DNA of 64,000 nucleotides. Origin: Prochilodus magdalenae. Lineage: Eukaryota; Chordata; Actinopteri; Characiformes; Prochilodontidae. A program made the translations under genes and the position numbers. Shown piece after piece: positions 48,656 to 63,315 of the stretch (within the stretch, counting starts at the first letter, position 1; the number at the start of each line of letters is the position of its first letter). The notes beneath the pieces are model-generated. The model had not been told where the DNA came from, ran no database searches, and worked only from the letters and a program-made list of their open reading frames with translations. The stretch spans positions 561,001 to 625,000 of the forward strand of contig JAMWET010000129.1 of assembly GCA_024036415.1 (NCBI GenBank), written 5' to 3'.

Positions 48656-51071
48656 GGTACGTTACCACCAGTGTGTAAGTATTGAGTTGTCAGTACTAAA
48701 CAATATCCAGACGCAGTTTAACTGGCAAAGCAAGAGGAAATATCACCATTATCTACGTATTATAACTGCTAAATCTGTTCACTGTTTTTCTCTCTGTTTT
48801 ACTTTCGTTCCCTTTGCCACAGACACCCAGCCTTTGCTTACTTGCGCTACAGAATTAGAGATGACAGATTTATCAATGTCAGAGTCCTGCAGGTTAAAAC
48901 CACACTTTGCTACATTGCACAATGTGTACAGCCAAAGATGATCCTACATAAGGATATGCTCAAAGTGGGGAAGTTCCCCTGCCAAAAGAAATAACAGACC
49001 TGAGAAGTTCTCTCTTTATAATACACAACATTAAAGAACAAAAACTTTTGAAACTTTTTACAGATTATTGTTTTGGAACTTTTTTGCTAAAGCTGTTTAT
49101 TGTCCACATTGTGCCAAACGAATGTACTTCCAGCCCTCGACACCTTTCAGTGCAGTTAAAAGGGTCATCCTTCCTCCTACTGTCCATATGCTCCGGTCAA
49201 GGCTGTGGGCTGAGCCATATGGGTGGAGGAGGTTTACTACAAGCGTCATTAGCCCTCGAAGAAAGGGGCATACCGGTGTGACATCCCCATTGGCCAATGC
49301 TGACGCATTCCCATTAATATAGCGGATGAAAGACCACTTTCAGTCTAAAACTGAAGGCTCTGCTTTCAAGATGCCAGTATCAGCAGGGTCTAACTGTCCT
49401 TGAGGCTGTCGTCCTCCTCTAACATAGCAGCTGAAGTCAACAACAATTTAGCAGAGTCTTTACTCTCACAGCTGAAGACAAAGTCACCAAGCACTATTAC
49501 CAATCAGTGCACTAATGGTATATTTAGGTGCCTACTTGTGAAATTCCTATTTTGTATAGAGTTTGCTATGAGACATAAGCTAGTTAGGAAGTTAACAATA
49601 AGCGCTTATGCTAGCCTTCACAGAATGAGTGTTAAATCTTATTTTCTTACAAAATATAGGCTGGTTTGTTCTAAACATGATTATTAATTTGTGTATGGTT
49701 GAATAAAAGTTAAATAAAAAGTTTTTAGTTTTTTTTTTTTATCTGTGAAAATTAGCTAAATTACTGGTAAAACAATTCAATAATTCATTATGGCTTTTAA
49801 AATGCTCCCAACTATTTCAAGCAGGTGGAAAATAACCAACACAGTTGGGTCAGTTCTTTTAACTCATTGTCCAAACTAGATGCTTTACACTGGCAGAAAT
49901 TACCAACAGATGTCTAGATAATTTTATGTGGTTACAATGACAGTTCCAGGTATCTCAGAGGGAAAACTGACTTGAAGAAGAACCTAAGTTTGGTTGGTTC
50001 CTGTTTGAGCAAGTTTGAGCATTGTTTTTCTGAATGTTCAGTTGAAAAACACCCTTAGAGTGTAATGTGTCAATGACGGCAAAGGTAGGAAGGTGTGGGA
50101 AACCTCTATGCTTCATTTTCTCTCATTCCCTGCCTAAAGGCAGAGCTTTACTCTCTTACAAAGTCTGAAGACAATTTTTCTACACTTATAAAGATAAAGA
50201 CTTCCAGCAAGACTTCTAGAAAATTGAAGAGGGGTTGTGTTAAAGAAACTAAAGCTTTGTCCATGGCTCCTTGTGTTTTTACGCCTTCTCCAGTTCATTA
50301 TAAGCTTTAGATGTTTCTGGAAATATAGCCATCGTGGGAGAGTTGAAAGGACAAGTTCTGCTTTAAGATGTCTATATGGAAAATTATGTCATCAGTAGAA
50401 GTCTAAAGACACCTGCCAGTCATTCGTCTGACATGTCATCTTTTTCTCAGAATAACCAATCGTGACAGTAATAAATCAATCAGGCTTTTGAAAGACATCC
50501 TCTGAACTCATTAAACCATCATTCGGTCATACCAAAAAAACCTATGCTGCATACAGAAACTCATATTCCAACTACGTTGCTCACCAGTAAACAGTAGAAT
50601 GATCAAAGTCCACATCATATGCTCTTGCACAATTCGCAGTCTCAGCCACAGTTACACATCAACATCAGCTAATGAAAATGCAAGTAAAATGTTACCAAGC
50701 ATGGCAGTCAGCACAGAGGTAGCATCTGGGAGTCATCCCAATGTGTGAGGCGAACGACGGGACCAGATGTAGCTTCCTGTCCATTGCAAATATAGCAGCG
50801 GCTGCACTGCAGCAACAGGTGTTCTGACTCTTAGATTTGTCATCAGGGATAGGATGATATGGGACAGAGGGAAGGGAGGGAAGAGGGGGCTCTTTTCTTT
50901 CTGCAAGTCTTACTCAGTCTTAATAACAGCTAAATAACAGCTTACCAGCAAGCACGTCATCCAGGCAATGGGACCAGGCAACTGTAAATACAGATAGTGG
51001 GACACCTGTGTTTCAACACCTGAAGGGATAAAGGTTTAGGGGTGAGTGAAGCGTACAGCTGTTCTTCATCC

Positions 51072-51143
51072 AGGGGGAGGGAGGGAGAGGGAGAGAGAGA
51101 GAGAGCGAGAGAGAGAGGGAGAGAGAAAGGAGAGAGGGAGAGG
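51072..51143. repeat. (GA)n / (GGGA)n low-complexity tract
   Basis: A purine tract of about 70 bp made of GA and GGAG units with a few interruptions. Confidence 0.95.
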
Positions 51144-51479
51144 CTCATGGGGAATGTGTCATCCATCAGGACACAGAGGGCTGCAAAATTGTGTACGTGG
51201 GGTGCAAGAATGACTCATCAAGTGCTGGTGATAAAAGTATCTGGCACAAAAGTGAGCACTCACTAAGATACCTGCATCAGATCAGATCAAAAGCACTTCC
51301 TGCTAGGACTTAGCAATGGCTGAGCATTACTCAGCGACAGGGATCAGGTATTTACAGCAAATCAGGAGGGATTCCTTTAGCACTTGCGAGTGCTCTTTTT
51401 GTTGCAGTGCTCTATGGAAACTGTGACCCAGTGCAAGTGGAATCCAGCACTGTGTCTTCTTCTGTCCTCGGCTTCTCCT

Positions 51480-51620
51480 CTCTGCTCCCCAGGCCCAGCT
51501 TAGAGTAATTAATGGCCCACTCCTTCCTGGGCGATCCGGCTAGTGTTAATTACATCCATATGCTCCTTCAAAGACCTTTAATTGCCTAATTAAAATCTTA
51601 TTAAATAGCCAAATCTAAAT
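51480..51620. promoter_or_regulatory. Possible conserved non-coding element
   Basis: Dense TAATTA/TTAATTA homeodomain-type words ('gagtaattaatggccc', 'gtgttaattacatcc', 'tttaattgcctaattaaaat') within a non-repetitive, higher-complexity block. The regulatory reading is inference; conservation cannot be tested here. Confidence 0.25.
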
Positions 51621-53852
51621 GGAAAGACTTCTTGAACCAAGGCTCAGTCCGCACTTTAAAAGTGCTGAAGAAAAAAGTGTCTTCAAGCTTTAGGAAGCTT
51701 CTGCATGTGACCAGGCTAATTTCATGAAGGGCATTCTCTGGAAGGGAAGCTTTAAATATTAGTTTAATGGAATGAGGGGGCTATATTGGTGGATAAATGT
51801 AAAAAATGACCATAAGCCACACCGCTCAAGTCTCTTCAACCCAAAATGGCTTATAAAGGAGCCCTCAGTGTAAATACTTTAAGTGGACCTGCATTTCGTT
51901 CCCCTTCTCCTGGTAAAAATTTCCATAGTAGATGTGAGAGCCAGCAGATGAAACCTAGAGCAGTTTTAGAGGGTCTAAGAAAGGACTGTCAATTGCTGTC
52001 AACTCTTAAAAGAAACTACACCTCTAATATTGATTGGAGGTGTCTTTTAGCAGAAATTTAGAAGAGATCAGGTTAGGTAATGAACTAATAGAGTACCTCA
52101 CACTCCAATGCTGATTTCAATGGATGACTGCATAACAAAATGTCCTAATGCTAATTATTAGCAACATGAGGAGCTCTTTAATGGTGCAACTATCTGAGCA
52201 ATCTAAGCATCAGTTATATTGTTAAGAAATGTGAGTTTCATGCCACAGCCTTCCTTGACCATAAGTTTAAGACAGCGTAACTGGCCTGTTCACTTTTCTG
52301 CGTATCCTCTAGTGGACATTCAGCTGCCTACTTAATAAATATATACAATTAATTCAGTGTTAAAAACCTCAGCTTTCCTGATGTCAAACATGTGTCCAAC
52401 CATCACAGAAAGCATTTGAGCACAATAAAAACTATTCATACTGGCATGCTCACCTATAAAGATGAAACTCATATGCATAGTTTAATAGATAAACCTCCTC
52501 CAAAACAGGGAAATTACACTGTAAAGCTACTGTGAACAGGCTGATCCATACAAACACTGGTTCTAAGCTTGGCTGTTTGAGTACAGGCATTAGAGTCTGT
52601 GCACAGCAGGTCTATTTTATTGACATGGCCTGTAAACCCAGAAGGTCAATGTAATTTAGTTCTAAAAACACCCACATAAGGTCTCTAATGTTAATTCTCT
52701 CATTGATCCCACTGCTGGTGACACTACTGGTTACTCATTTACACAGAAAGCAAGTGCTTCGTCTTTCATTTCACACTAAACATGACTGGAAATTCCCTTA
52801 CATCTTTACTCTGTTCACTGAATATTACTCAAGAACCTGCCAGACTCAATTGTCACTCAATCAGTGTTCAAGATCTTCCATTCCAGGAAGTTGTTATATC
52901 AAAGGTAGTAAACTTTCCATGAAATGTAATGTTTGTGAATTCTCAAATACATACACGCTGTAGCTCTTGTCTGAAATATTTCCAGTGAACTAGCTGGAAC
53001 TATTTGCCAGTCCTCTCTCTACCTGTCCTTTATCCTGGCACTGGTTCAGAATCCTCAGAAACCTGGGATTAAAGCCTGGGATTTAAACTTTTTGAGCGTT
53101 GTTCTATAGTAACTTCCAAACACTAACATACAAAGGTAAATCCTCAACGGATGGATTGAGAGACTGTTTTCAACTTTACAACTCTTTATGAATCGCTCCT
53201 CAAACTGGATCTTCCTTTGGGGAAGAAGCCCTGGTGACTTTCTAGAAGCAGACCGAATCCTTTATGCATGTTCGGGCTTTCTCACAGCCCTAATTGTGCA
53301 AAGGGAGTATCAAAACTTTGGTTCACCTTGGCTAATTGTTTGGAACAAGACCTTATGAAATTTGATGCACTCAGTATCATGCTGTAATTTAAGGCAAGAG
53401 ACCGACTCTGGGCATTGGCTATCAACCACGCCTGCTAATAATATTAATAGGCCTTGGCAGGGGTGTGTCATTTATAAATGAATAGGCTTTGGCAAAACTA
53501 CAGGGTGTGAATATTGCTGCAACATAATTCTCCAAAACAGCATGCTACATTATACTTGGCCATAAAGACATGCATTTATCTGTGTGTTTTAGGTGTTGGT
53601 TGTTTAACTATACACCTACACATTGAACAAAGAACGTTTCTGTAAGAAGACGGGGTCTAAGAGGTCTGCGTGCTACCAAAAGTGTTATTATATGCATTTC
53701 TCCACACAAATTCCTGCATTTTAATGCTCTTATTTTTTGAAAAACAAGTGTTCCTTCTTCCCTGGTATAGCAGACATAAAAAGATCCCGGGTAAAGTAAA
53801 TAATGTATGCTGACATTTGCTTTGATATCTACACTGCAGAAGATATAATTAT

Positions 53853-53890
53853 GTTGTTTGCAACTGTGTTGTTTGCAACTGTTGTTTGCA
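53853..53890. repeat. Short imperfect tandem repeat
   Basis: gttgtttgcaact(gt) occurs about 2.7 times in a row, with units of 15, 13 and 10 nt. Confidence 0.8.
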
Positions 53891-56800
53891 GCAGTGATCT
53901 TTGGACAATGGGATTTAAAGGAATAGGCGGATTTAAGATGCTCTAAAGCAGCCATCTTTTATTACCCGTAAGGACAGATTATTTCTAATTTTGGAATGTG
54001 TTATTTAATTTATTTTCAGATTTGCATTCATGAGGATCCCCTATGCTTCCACAAAAAGCAATTGCTAGGCTCTCTATGTCTGTGGTAAAAGGCATTGGCA
54101 CAGTGGTTTTAAGTGCAAATATCTGTCACAATGTCTTACTTAGCTTCAGATTCTCTTTGCTTGAGAAACCTAGAAACTGGTTTCAGTCTAGGTTTGGCAG
54201 TTCCACCACAGGCAAACAAAATCTCAGCTCTTCATGTCTGCCCATAGATTCTACATAGAAGTGTACCTTCTGTCCTGTGTCATCTTTAGATTCACCCAAG
54301 CTTTGGACATTAGCTCTCCCCTTGTAATCAAAAGCATTTAAAAAAGGTCAGCACCTCCCCCGCCCCAAGACCCCCAAGATACTCCTCCCATCGCTACCAC
54401 TGCCAGACTTGCAAACTGACTCAAACTGCTCCAGCAATTACCATTTCATTTGGGTTTTAACAGCAGCGCTAGAACTAGAGATAAGTGCTTGCAGGGCAGA
54501 AGCCTCGCCACCACTTTCCTTCCAGTATCGATGTGCCCTTGGTACCACTCTTTTTTTCAATCCAATCTAATGGGATAGACTTGGACTAATTACGTGGGCG
54601 TCCACTATTAAAGCTCTGATAGAGGGAGCGTGAAGCCAGAAGTCCACTCCACTCCGCTGCTTTGCTCTGATGTTGAGAAGCCAAAGAGAGATGACTTATT
54701 ATAATGGCTACCAGGGGGCCACTTTCTGCTCAACATCCGAAAGGAAACCTTGTGTAATTACAAGGACAAACCTATCTGGAAGGCTGCCAGCAGGCAGCAA
54801 GTCAGCCTAACGGAGTACCTAGGAAACAAACAATAAAACGATTTTAAGAAAGCTGCGTACAAGACGAACCAGTGGACCTCTTCATTAGGGAGATTCCAGA
54901 CTAAAATCTAGAAACTATAGTCACACAAGTGAACAAAACTGATAATTGTTTGATTTTAGGCAGGCTCTAATCACATGGTCTACATTTTTTCCAGTTTGTC
55001 TCATTGGCCAGCGAAGACGCAGACCTACTTTTACAGCTATAGCTTTTCTACAGCCTCACAAAAAGCCAGGTCAAAGAACAGATCCACTTCAGCAAACTTA
55101 CCTAGTGCACAAAAAGGAAAGAGCTATGCAGCAATGTGAATTCCACAGATTGGCGTAAGCTCAGACGACTGTTTAAAGAATTTAGCCATGGCTCTGTATG
55201 TGAGGAGGAAATTCTGTGTGACACAGGTGAGGAGAGCTGTAAAAGCTGTCTGAGCTGAAAGTAGGTCAATCTGCTTTGCCACTTGGTTCCAATTGTTTTT
55301 AGTGTTTGCTGTTATCTCGCTACCATGGCCTTTGTAGTGCTGGGCAATACTAGCTTGATAGGTGTAATGCTGATAAAGCTTTACAATCAAGCTGGCCCCA
55401 CACTGTCTCCGGTTCCTGTTATGCCTGGGTCACTGACAGAACTATAATGAACATGCTCTTTGTGGAAAGCACCTTATTTCAGCAATATTTCCATGACCTT
55501 GTCTTCTCCAATATTGATACAGTGTAAAGCTTTCATGGTTTTGCAAAACTCCCAAAGCCCTTTAAAGATGATTTTAGGGACAGAATAAAAGTAGCAAAAG
55601 AATTTGAGTTCTTCAGTTATATTAAACACTGGACTTCCTGGTTTCTTTTTGGTTTTCACAGCACTACCATCATCAGGTTTTGATTTCATCAATAGACATT
55701 AAGCACTAGCATCCCATTGAAAATGAATACATGCCAATTTTCTGTTTCTTTATTGTCAGCAATGTCAGCACAAATTTGTGGGCAATTGATGCCCAGCAGG
55801 GTGAAGAATGCCTGCATTTCTATTTAGAGTGGCTATCGCAGATGTTTAGGTTGTTGGGGAGCATGCTAATACTATCACAGCAAAACAACAGTAAGACAGT
55901 GTGTAATGATGGGCGCTTCAAAGCTCTTGGCCCAGCTAATGCTCATCAATAACTCCTCCGTCCTCCATAGTGGCTTACATAGAAAGACAGATTCCTACTA
56001 GCTTCTAAGTTCACAGATGGACAGCTGCCTGCTTCTGTTCTGCTTCTAAATAGAACCATATATAAGGCCCCTCTGTTTTAGACCTTGCCTGGGGCTGGAT
56101 ACTTGGTCAAAAAAATGTATTTAATGAGTCATTTATGAAAATAGAATAAAATGTCAAATGTTATTAGTACATCTATCCTGTCAGTATACCATATCTTCTA
56201 AATGTGTATGTTTATTTACTTTATTTTATTAGGCTGTACATTTATAGTTTTTCGAAACGAGGTTTATTAAACAAGCTTTTAATTTAAAAACACAAACTTC
56301 ACGTTCGGCCAGAGTTTGAACACCTCTAGTCAAATGTCAAGTGTTCTTGATTTCCTAAGTACATTAATTTTACAGGGGTTAAAGTTGGATCAAATGACTT
56401 TTTAATGCAATTTCTCTTTCCAATTTCTAATTTCTATTTTTGGCTAAATTAAACAAAATGAAATTCTTCAACAAACAATTGGTAATTGTGCATTAGCATC
56501 TGCAGATGTATGTTCTCTGTAGAGTTGTTTACTCGTTTCACTTAAATAATCAACCAAATATTTAATTCAACCTCAACCATTTGTATCTGACTGTATTTAA
56601 GCAGTAAATACTTTAATATTGCCAAAGGGCAGTAACTGATGCATGAACAGTAAGCATTAAGAATAGATGGGTTGTGTGTAATGGCTAGGGCTACAGTTAG
56701 CATTAACAGAACTGATTTATTACCCCCGTAATCTAGACCATCATTAAGTCAAAAATGAAATGAACTATGTAACATATTGTTCCATGCTAATGCTCAATCA

Positions 56801-59800
56801 TAATGTTCTCTTTCTCAGTCACACTGGTCATACTAATAGCTCTATTTGTGCAGCTTGACTCCTCTTCTTTCATTTGGTTTGATAATTATTACAGGCCTTT
56901 AAAGGCAAAACTCCACATGGGGTGAGATTTTTATTTAATGCCCTGAATCTGAGCTTCTCTGCTATTTCTTCTTTTCAAATGAATGACCCAGTAGACAGTA
57001 ACATCAAACACTGATACACATGCAAGTGCTTGCAAAGAGTTTCTAAATACAGCATTGAATTCCATGACAGTACCTTAAACCATGAATGCATAACAAAGAA
57101 GCTTAAAAAGGCAGCAGTAGCGTTTCTATGGCTGTGAGTTCTGACGCTGCAGTCAGTCTGTGCTCAGAATGGTAAGTGCACTCATTCTTGGCAATGCGCT
57201 GTGATGAAATGCAAGCAAAGCTTTCAGATAGGCCAAACTCCAAATGCCTATTATGGTGCAAAAAAGATTGCACCTTTGAATATTTTCCCCTCCTTTAAAT
57301 CTTTGGCATGCAAAGCTTTGTCCTTCAAAACAGAACGGTTGAAAAGTATCAGCAGTGCTATGCAAATGCATGCATCTAGCAGCAAGTGGTTGTTTTGACT
57401 TGTTGATTTCATGCATTTCTCAGCCTGATATAAAGGGGTCTTGGAGGGCAATTACTCCCCCATAACTAAGCAGCTATTTGGCTCCCACACGAACGTGGCA
57501 TTGTGGGTGGCTCAGTAGTAGGTTGCTCCTTCTTAGGCAAAGGGAGTACAGAGTCACCCTGGCAATGGCATCTCAGCCATGCCTGTGATCCTGATAGTCC
57601 TTCACTAGTTGGGCATTTCAAGTAAAATTGTGTTGTCCGAGCATTCGTATCCTAGACAACGGGCCATGACCCCAGAGGGCCATCAGCCCCGCAATTAATC
57701 AGGCCAACATAGGTCATGCCAATCAATGTGACGGTTTGCCTATCTCACTTTTTACCATGCAAGTTCTGTTGTGCACGGAAGCAGATGTATTAGCTATTAC
57801 TTCATCTTGGAGCATCAAGTTGTGCAAGGATATTCCATAATGTTACACCATCCATTCAGAACAATTTGAAGGACCTCTGAGGCATTTTTGCTCAAATTGC
57901 TCTGAGATGTTTGGAAATGTGAAAGGGTCATATTGATCCTCAAGGCGAGACAAATTTGAAGGCTGACTGCCTCTCTATTTCACCAGTCAGGCTTGAAGAA
58001 GGGATTTGCAGCATATCAGATGGCAGACTCGGGCTGCTTAGGACCGATCTCAACTCAGCGAACTGTTGCTTTGGCAATGAGAGACCAGCTCAAGCCGAAA
58101 CTTGATGAAGTTAAAGGCCATTCGATCCTTTCTGGAACAATAAATTCCATGCTAATACCCTACCACTATGAAAAGCAAAAGGGAACCATGCATTCAGATC
58201 TTCAAAAGATTTCCATCCATCAGTTTTTTTAGTCCTGGCTTTAAGTTGCGACCTTGCCTACCAGCTGCAACGGGTTTTAATAGATACACCCACCCACTCA
58301 TCGTGACACTTGTGGAAACTAGTACCATGATGGCATGCTTCCGGTGTAGTGAGATATTCTAGTCTTGTCTACACAGCACCCTTGGGCTCGGCCCATGCTG
58401 GTGGGGTTTCATGCCATGGAAAGATGAGAGTAAAACGATGTGTTAAAGCCAGGCTAAGCAGTTGCCACCACTATCATTTAGCACCTGGAGCAGACTTGTC
58501 CCTGACTTTGAACCACGCTACCCAATTTTCCCAGAATTTTCCCAGATCTCGGCAACGAGATCTTTGCACAAAGCAGGATCTAACATGTTAAACTTAGTGG
58601 GATTACGCAGAATTTAGTTTAAATCAAATAGAACTGGCTGGTCTTGGAATGTTGCTCTTCAGTGACTTCAGAAACAAGGCCAAGGTAACCGTACTATAAT
58701 CGCTAAAATTATAAACCATGATGAGCAAGCAAGATTACTTCAATGGTGCACGTTTTGTAGATTTACCCACAAAGCAGACTAAATTTGACTCATTATCGTC
58801 TTGCAAAGAGCTTGTTTGCTTTGGAACCCCAAATTAGGCGCTATAAAACATAGTCAATCCTTTCCTCTTTTAGTGAATGCAGCCTAGATCAAAAGCGGAG
58901 CGAACATCTCGCAGCAGCGTCTTTCAGCAGACAAAAGAGGTGTTTTTCGACTGCCAAACCCGTAACTGTGTGCGCCTGCTTTGATCTGGTGAGTGTTAGA
59001 CTTCGACATGCAGCACAAGGGGGCCCGTCTATCTGTGGCCCTTTGAAGCATTGCACATGTTTCGCGACGGCAGATGATGTGGAGAGGCTGGTTCATGCAC
59101 AGAAGGAAGTGTTTCAACTTTAAAATTGCTGAGGGAATACCATCAGCCATCACTTTTGCACATTAAGAATGAGAAGAGGAATTTTATGTTTGTTGGCAGT
59201 AAAGAAATCCAAAGAGAAGGAGAAAATGTGTGGTGGGTGAGCAGAGACCTAGTAATGGCATGCACAGAGTGCACAGTACCAACGTAGGCAAATAAATATC
59301 TTACAAGACAACAGGTGCTTGTATGGCATACTAACAGTAACCATTAAGTACTATCATCTACTATTTTCATTCATTTAAAAATTCTGAAGGTGATGACAGC
59401 CATCTACACAAGTTTATATGAATCATTTTTAGTAATAAACTAGTGATGTTGTAAGGGCTTTCTAACAGCACAGGCACTGGACTGAATCTAATTGCATTCA
59501 ATCAACAATAAACTATCAACTGTGATGGCTTTTTTTGCCTGATTGTAGAAACATATGCCGAACACGAGCTCTGTAGAGAAGCTGCTGGACAACGAACATG
59601 CAGTCAGCTTCTAAAACAGGAGCAGAGGTCCTGAACCTCTTAGTATAAACATGCCACATCTGTGATACATTCCAATAAATTATTCATACTGTACTTTTAC
59701 CATTTCTATCCATGTCTCTGCGAACACAGCAACTGCCTAAGTTACTTGCAGCACAGAAAGCTTTTAGGCTGCTGCCAATTTTAGACTTATTGTTCCAGTT

Positions 59801-62800
59801 GGTTTCAACAGTCCTCTCTGCTGTTCCAAGTGTGTGTTAGATGTTTTGGTATAGTTAAGACAACAGTCAATTACAGTACTATTTACTATACAAATAAAAG
59901 TGAAAGTTTACACCTAGGATCCACTGGGCTGCTATATGTAAATGGCTGGGCCCGATACAAGGAGCTTGGTCATAGTGAACACTGTATGAAACTTAACTTT
60001 GGACCTTGGAGATTTAAAAAAAAGTTACAGCACCAGCCTGCATCATGCTTAGGAGGCTAAGGGGACATATGATGAGCCAGTGACGTAATGAGAGATCAAA
60101 AGAAAGAGACAGAGAGAACATACATACATCTTCATAGATTTACATACCTATCCTTCATCTATTACACTTTTACCCAGCTGTGTGACATTAAAAAAAAATT
60201 ATATAATGCTCATTTTCCTGTACTAGGCCAAATAAAAATCACAAATCTAAATTATATATAGAATTTGTCATATAATCTTTCAGATGAGATAAGCAGGCTC
60301 ATGGCTAGGTTTCATAGGATGTCATGTGACAACTTTTTTGTAGCGGAATTGAGAAGTTGTGTAAACCTGTTATAGGTTAACTAAATGTTTCTTGTGAGAT
60401 GTGGTTTCATTTGAATAACTATCTGTTATAATAAAGATAAAGGAATAAAGAAATCTTTCACAAGTAAAATATACATTTTGGGCACAGAGGCTTCAGGAGG
60501 CCCAAATGCAGTCCAAATAGAGATGTAGATATTAGATGAACTAACAGCCCTTATGAATTAATATGATGTTTAATATGGGGTATGAAAGTGATGTTAGGTT
60601 TTAGCTTTACTCAAATATCTTCCAATCTTACACAAAAAGCACAAGCAGTTAACACGTAGACACATTAGTAAACTGAGCAGCTGACTTTGTTCATTAATCA
60701 AACAAACAAAAAAAAAACAGGCATGCTTAAATGCACTTAAACGAGAAATCACTTTTCAGGTCTTCTTTCTGGTCAAGTGCTATTGGTGGAGTGTGGGGAC
60801 TTTATAAGACCATGGGCTTGGTCTTACTTAGAAAAAGCAATGGCCAATGTAAAACCCATATCAGCTCCAGTTTCTTTAGTTCAATCACAGACTGGTGTGA
60901 CTTACAATCTGATGTACAAGTAACACAATTAACATGTATCATCAATACAGCTGCCTGTAGCTCTTATGTAAGCATTAATAGGAATGAGCAAGACAGGGAC
61001 AGAGAAAGAGAGAAAGAAAAAAACTGCATGCATACAACTCCCAATTCCAAAGCTACACCTCCCATGTCTTCCTCTCTGGCCTTGTTCTCCTCCCACTGCT
61101 ATCAGCAGACTTTCCTAACACACAGTCACATGACTGAAGCACGTTCTTCTTCTTACACACACACTGTTACAGTTTACACACACTTTAAATCACCAATCCT
61201 TTCCATCAAACTAAACCTGGGCCTGCTGGCTTAGATCAAGGGTAAAGGAGAATAAAAAGGCCAGTAGCGTGAAGGGAGCAGTTGTGTATGGTGCATCACG
61301 GCACGGACAGGAAAGAGGAATGAATGCCAGGGTCAGTGGATCCATGTGGGGAGTAAAGGGCACAACCTGGAATGCTCCGACATATCAGATGCATGTGTGT
61401 GTGACGGGGCTGTAGTTAAGCCTCAGGATATTAATCAGCCTTGCTGGCTCATCAGCTATGTAAGTAGCTACATACTAGACATCCAAACACTCATGCTTAC
61501 ACTAATATGAGCCTCCTTCACACATGCGCTATATTATGAGTGGTATGAGAATCGTGGACACTAGCATTACACAGTCTACATAAATAGATCAGGATAGTAC
61601 ATGTTTCAAGGACACAGCAGGTGTGAAACAGAGCCATGTGCCTATGCGTTTTTGCACATTTTCAGATCTCGGGACCTCATGGACCTGTCCTGTAGCCAAC
61701 CATCTAAATGACTAACTACATAAGTGAGTAACGGAAAAGTGGCATTTTCTCGGAGCTGAAGCTAGCATCAGCGCCACAATAGTGAGAAAGTTAGCAGCCA
61801 GTCATTGCTGGATTAGTGAGCCAGTATGGGAGCCCCAAATACTATGTGTCTGTAAGGGTATGGTAAGGGTTATATTTAGGAATAGGCTTAGAAAGTTTAT
61901 ATCATTTATAGGTGTATAGATACAGATGGGTGTCAAGTTAAAGGTAAATGAGTGAATAGTGAAGAAACACAACGAGCACAGATGATTCCAGACAGGTGCA
62001 CTGCATTATAGAACAATTAAGATACTTGACCTCGATTTTGGATCAAGATAAAACAGGAAAAGCATGTGACTGTAAAAGAGGGTCAGTTATTGTGGCATGT
62101 ACAGCAGTATTTCAACAAGATCAGTGAGTACAATGACATCTGAGCTGAGGGCTATAGCCAAATCATCAGTAGATAGCACTTGAAATTGTGACTGACACAA
62201 AACATGCCATCAACTGCTCTCTGCCATGCAAACATCCTAACTAAATGTTATCTAGTCATAGTTATACAAACTCTGGAGAAACTTGTGAACATGCAGTGTA
62301 TATGAGATTTCTTTTTTGTAATTGACTCCAGAAACCTTTTTCACAAGCACAAATAAGAAACCTAGTGCATAATGTCAAAGACTCAGGCCTCTTCTGATGT
62401 CAGCACTCTTCAAGTACCCTTTCCCCTCTCTCACAGGGTCCCACTGGCTTTCACACACAAGCAGGCCAGTCCTGGGCTTTGGCAGTATTCCAGCTGCAGA
62501 GCTTGTTCCCACATCATGCCACTGAGAGAGCAGAGCGGACTGGGAAACACAGAGGAGGCCTCTGACGTTCCAGAGAAGACGCATGTTTACCAAATTCCCA
62601 GCACTAAGCATACACAGCCTGCCCCTACCCCACCCCCTCAGGCCTCTGAGGCTGACCCATGCACTCCAAAAGCCAAGGCCAATGCTTGGACCCGCCCAAT
62701 GTTTCCTTATTAGACCCTTCATTCCCATCATCATGTCTCTTGAGCTTTGATCATGATTTACAGTATTACAAGTAGAAAGAGCCAAGATCCGATTGTACTA

Positions 62801-63262
62801 TCTCTTTTGTTTGACGCTGACTCATGTTTACTGGAGTAGGAATGCTTATCTGGGATGCATTTTACATTGCCAACATGCAATAATATCACTTGGATTCATG
62901 GGGCTACTGATGTATACTTTGTCTATTCGTACAGGCCTCCTTCCTGAAAGGATGGTGGTAATATTGTCCGGCAAATCTCAACTTTAACAGCCATGCTTGA
63001 AGAAAAAGGTGGGATTTAGTCCCTTTATTAAATGGTTTGACTGAATAAATCAAAAGATTAAGATGTACCTCTGAAATGACTAACGGGCATGTGATCCTTC
63101 TAAAGCTACTTTAACCTAGAACTGAACAGACATTGGGAACTGACAACTGAGTTGATCCTAAATCAGTGTTCTGATTCTGAGACGCTTCACAAATACAGGC
63201 TCTTGTCACTAACACTACTGCTTTATCTAGTCTAGAGCTCAGAGCAGTGCAATGTCACTTAC

Positions 63263-63315
63263 AAAGCAAACATGACTTGGGAGGTTGCGGTCGCAGCAGC
63301 CTCACGTAGTGGAGA
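63263..63315 (-). other. Candidate 5' non-coding exon end (strong donor)
   Basis: On the minus strand 'catgtttgcttt' is followed by GTAAGTGAC, a near-ideal donor. A possible acceptor (tgctgacag) lies about 80 nt upstream at about 63335. The segment is less AT-rich than its surroundings. It could be a 5' UTR exon of sema4b, but this is only a splice-signal observation and the bounds are rough. Confidence 0.15.

Noticed and set aside
60731..61234. 167-residue plus-strand open frame
   Set aside because: Low-complexity, serine/threonine-rich translation of AT-rich DNA with a purine run; no recognisable domain.
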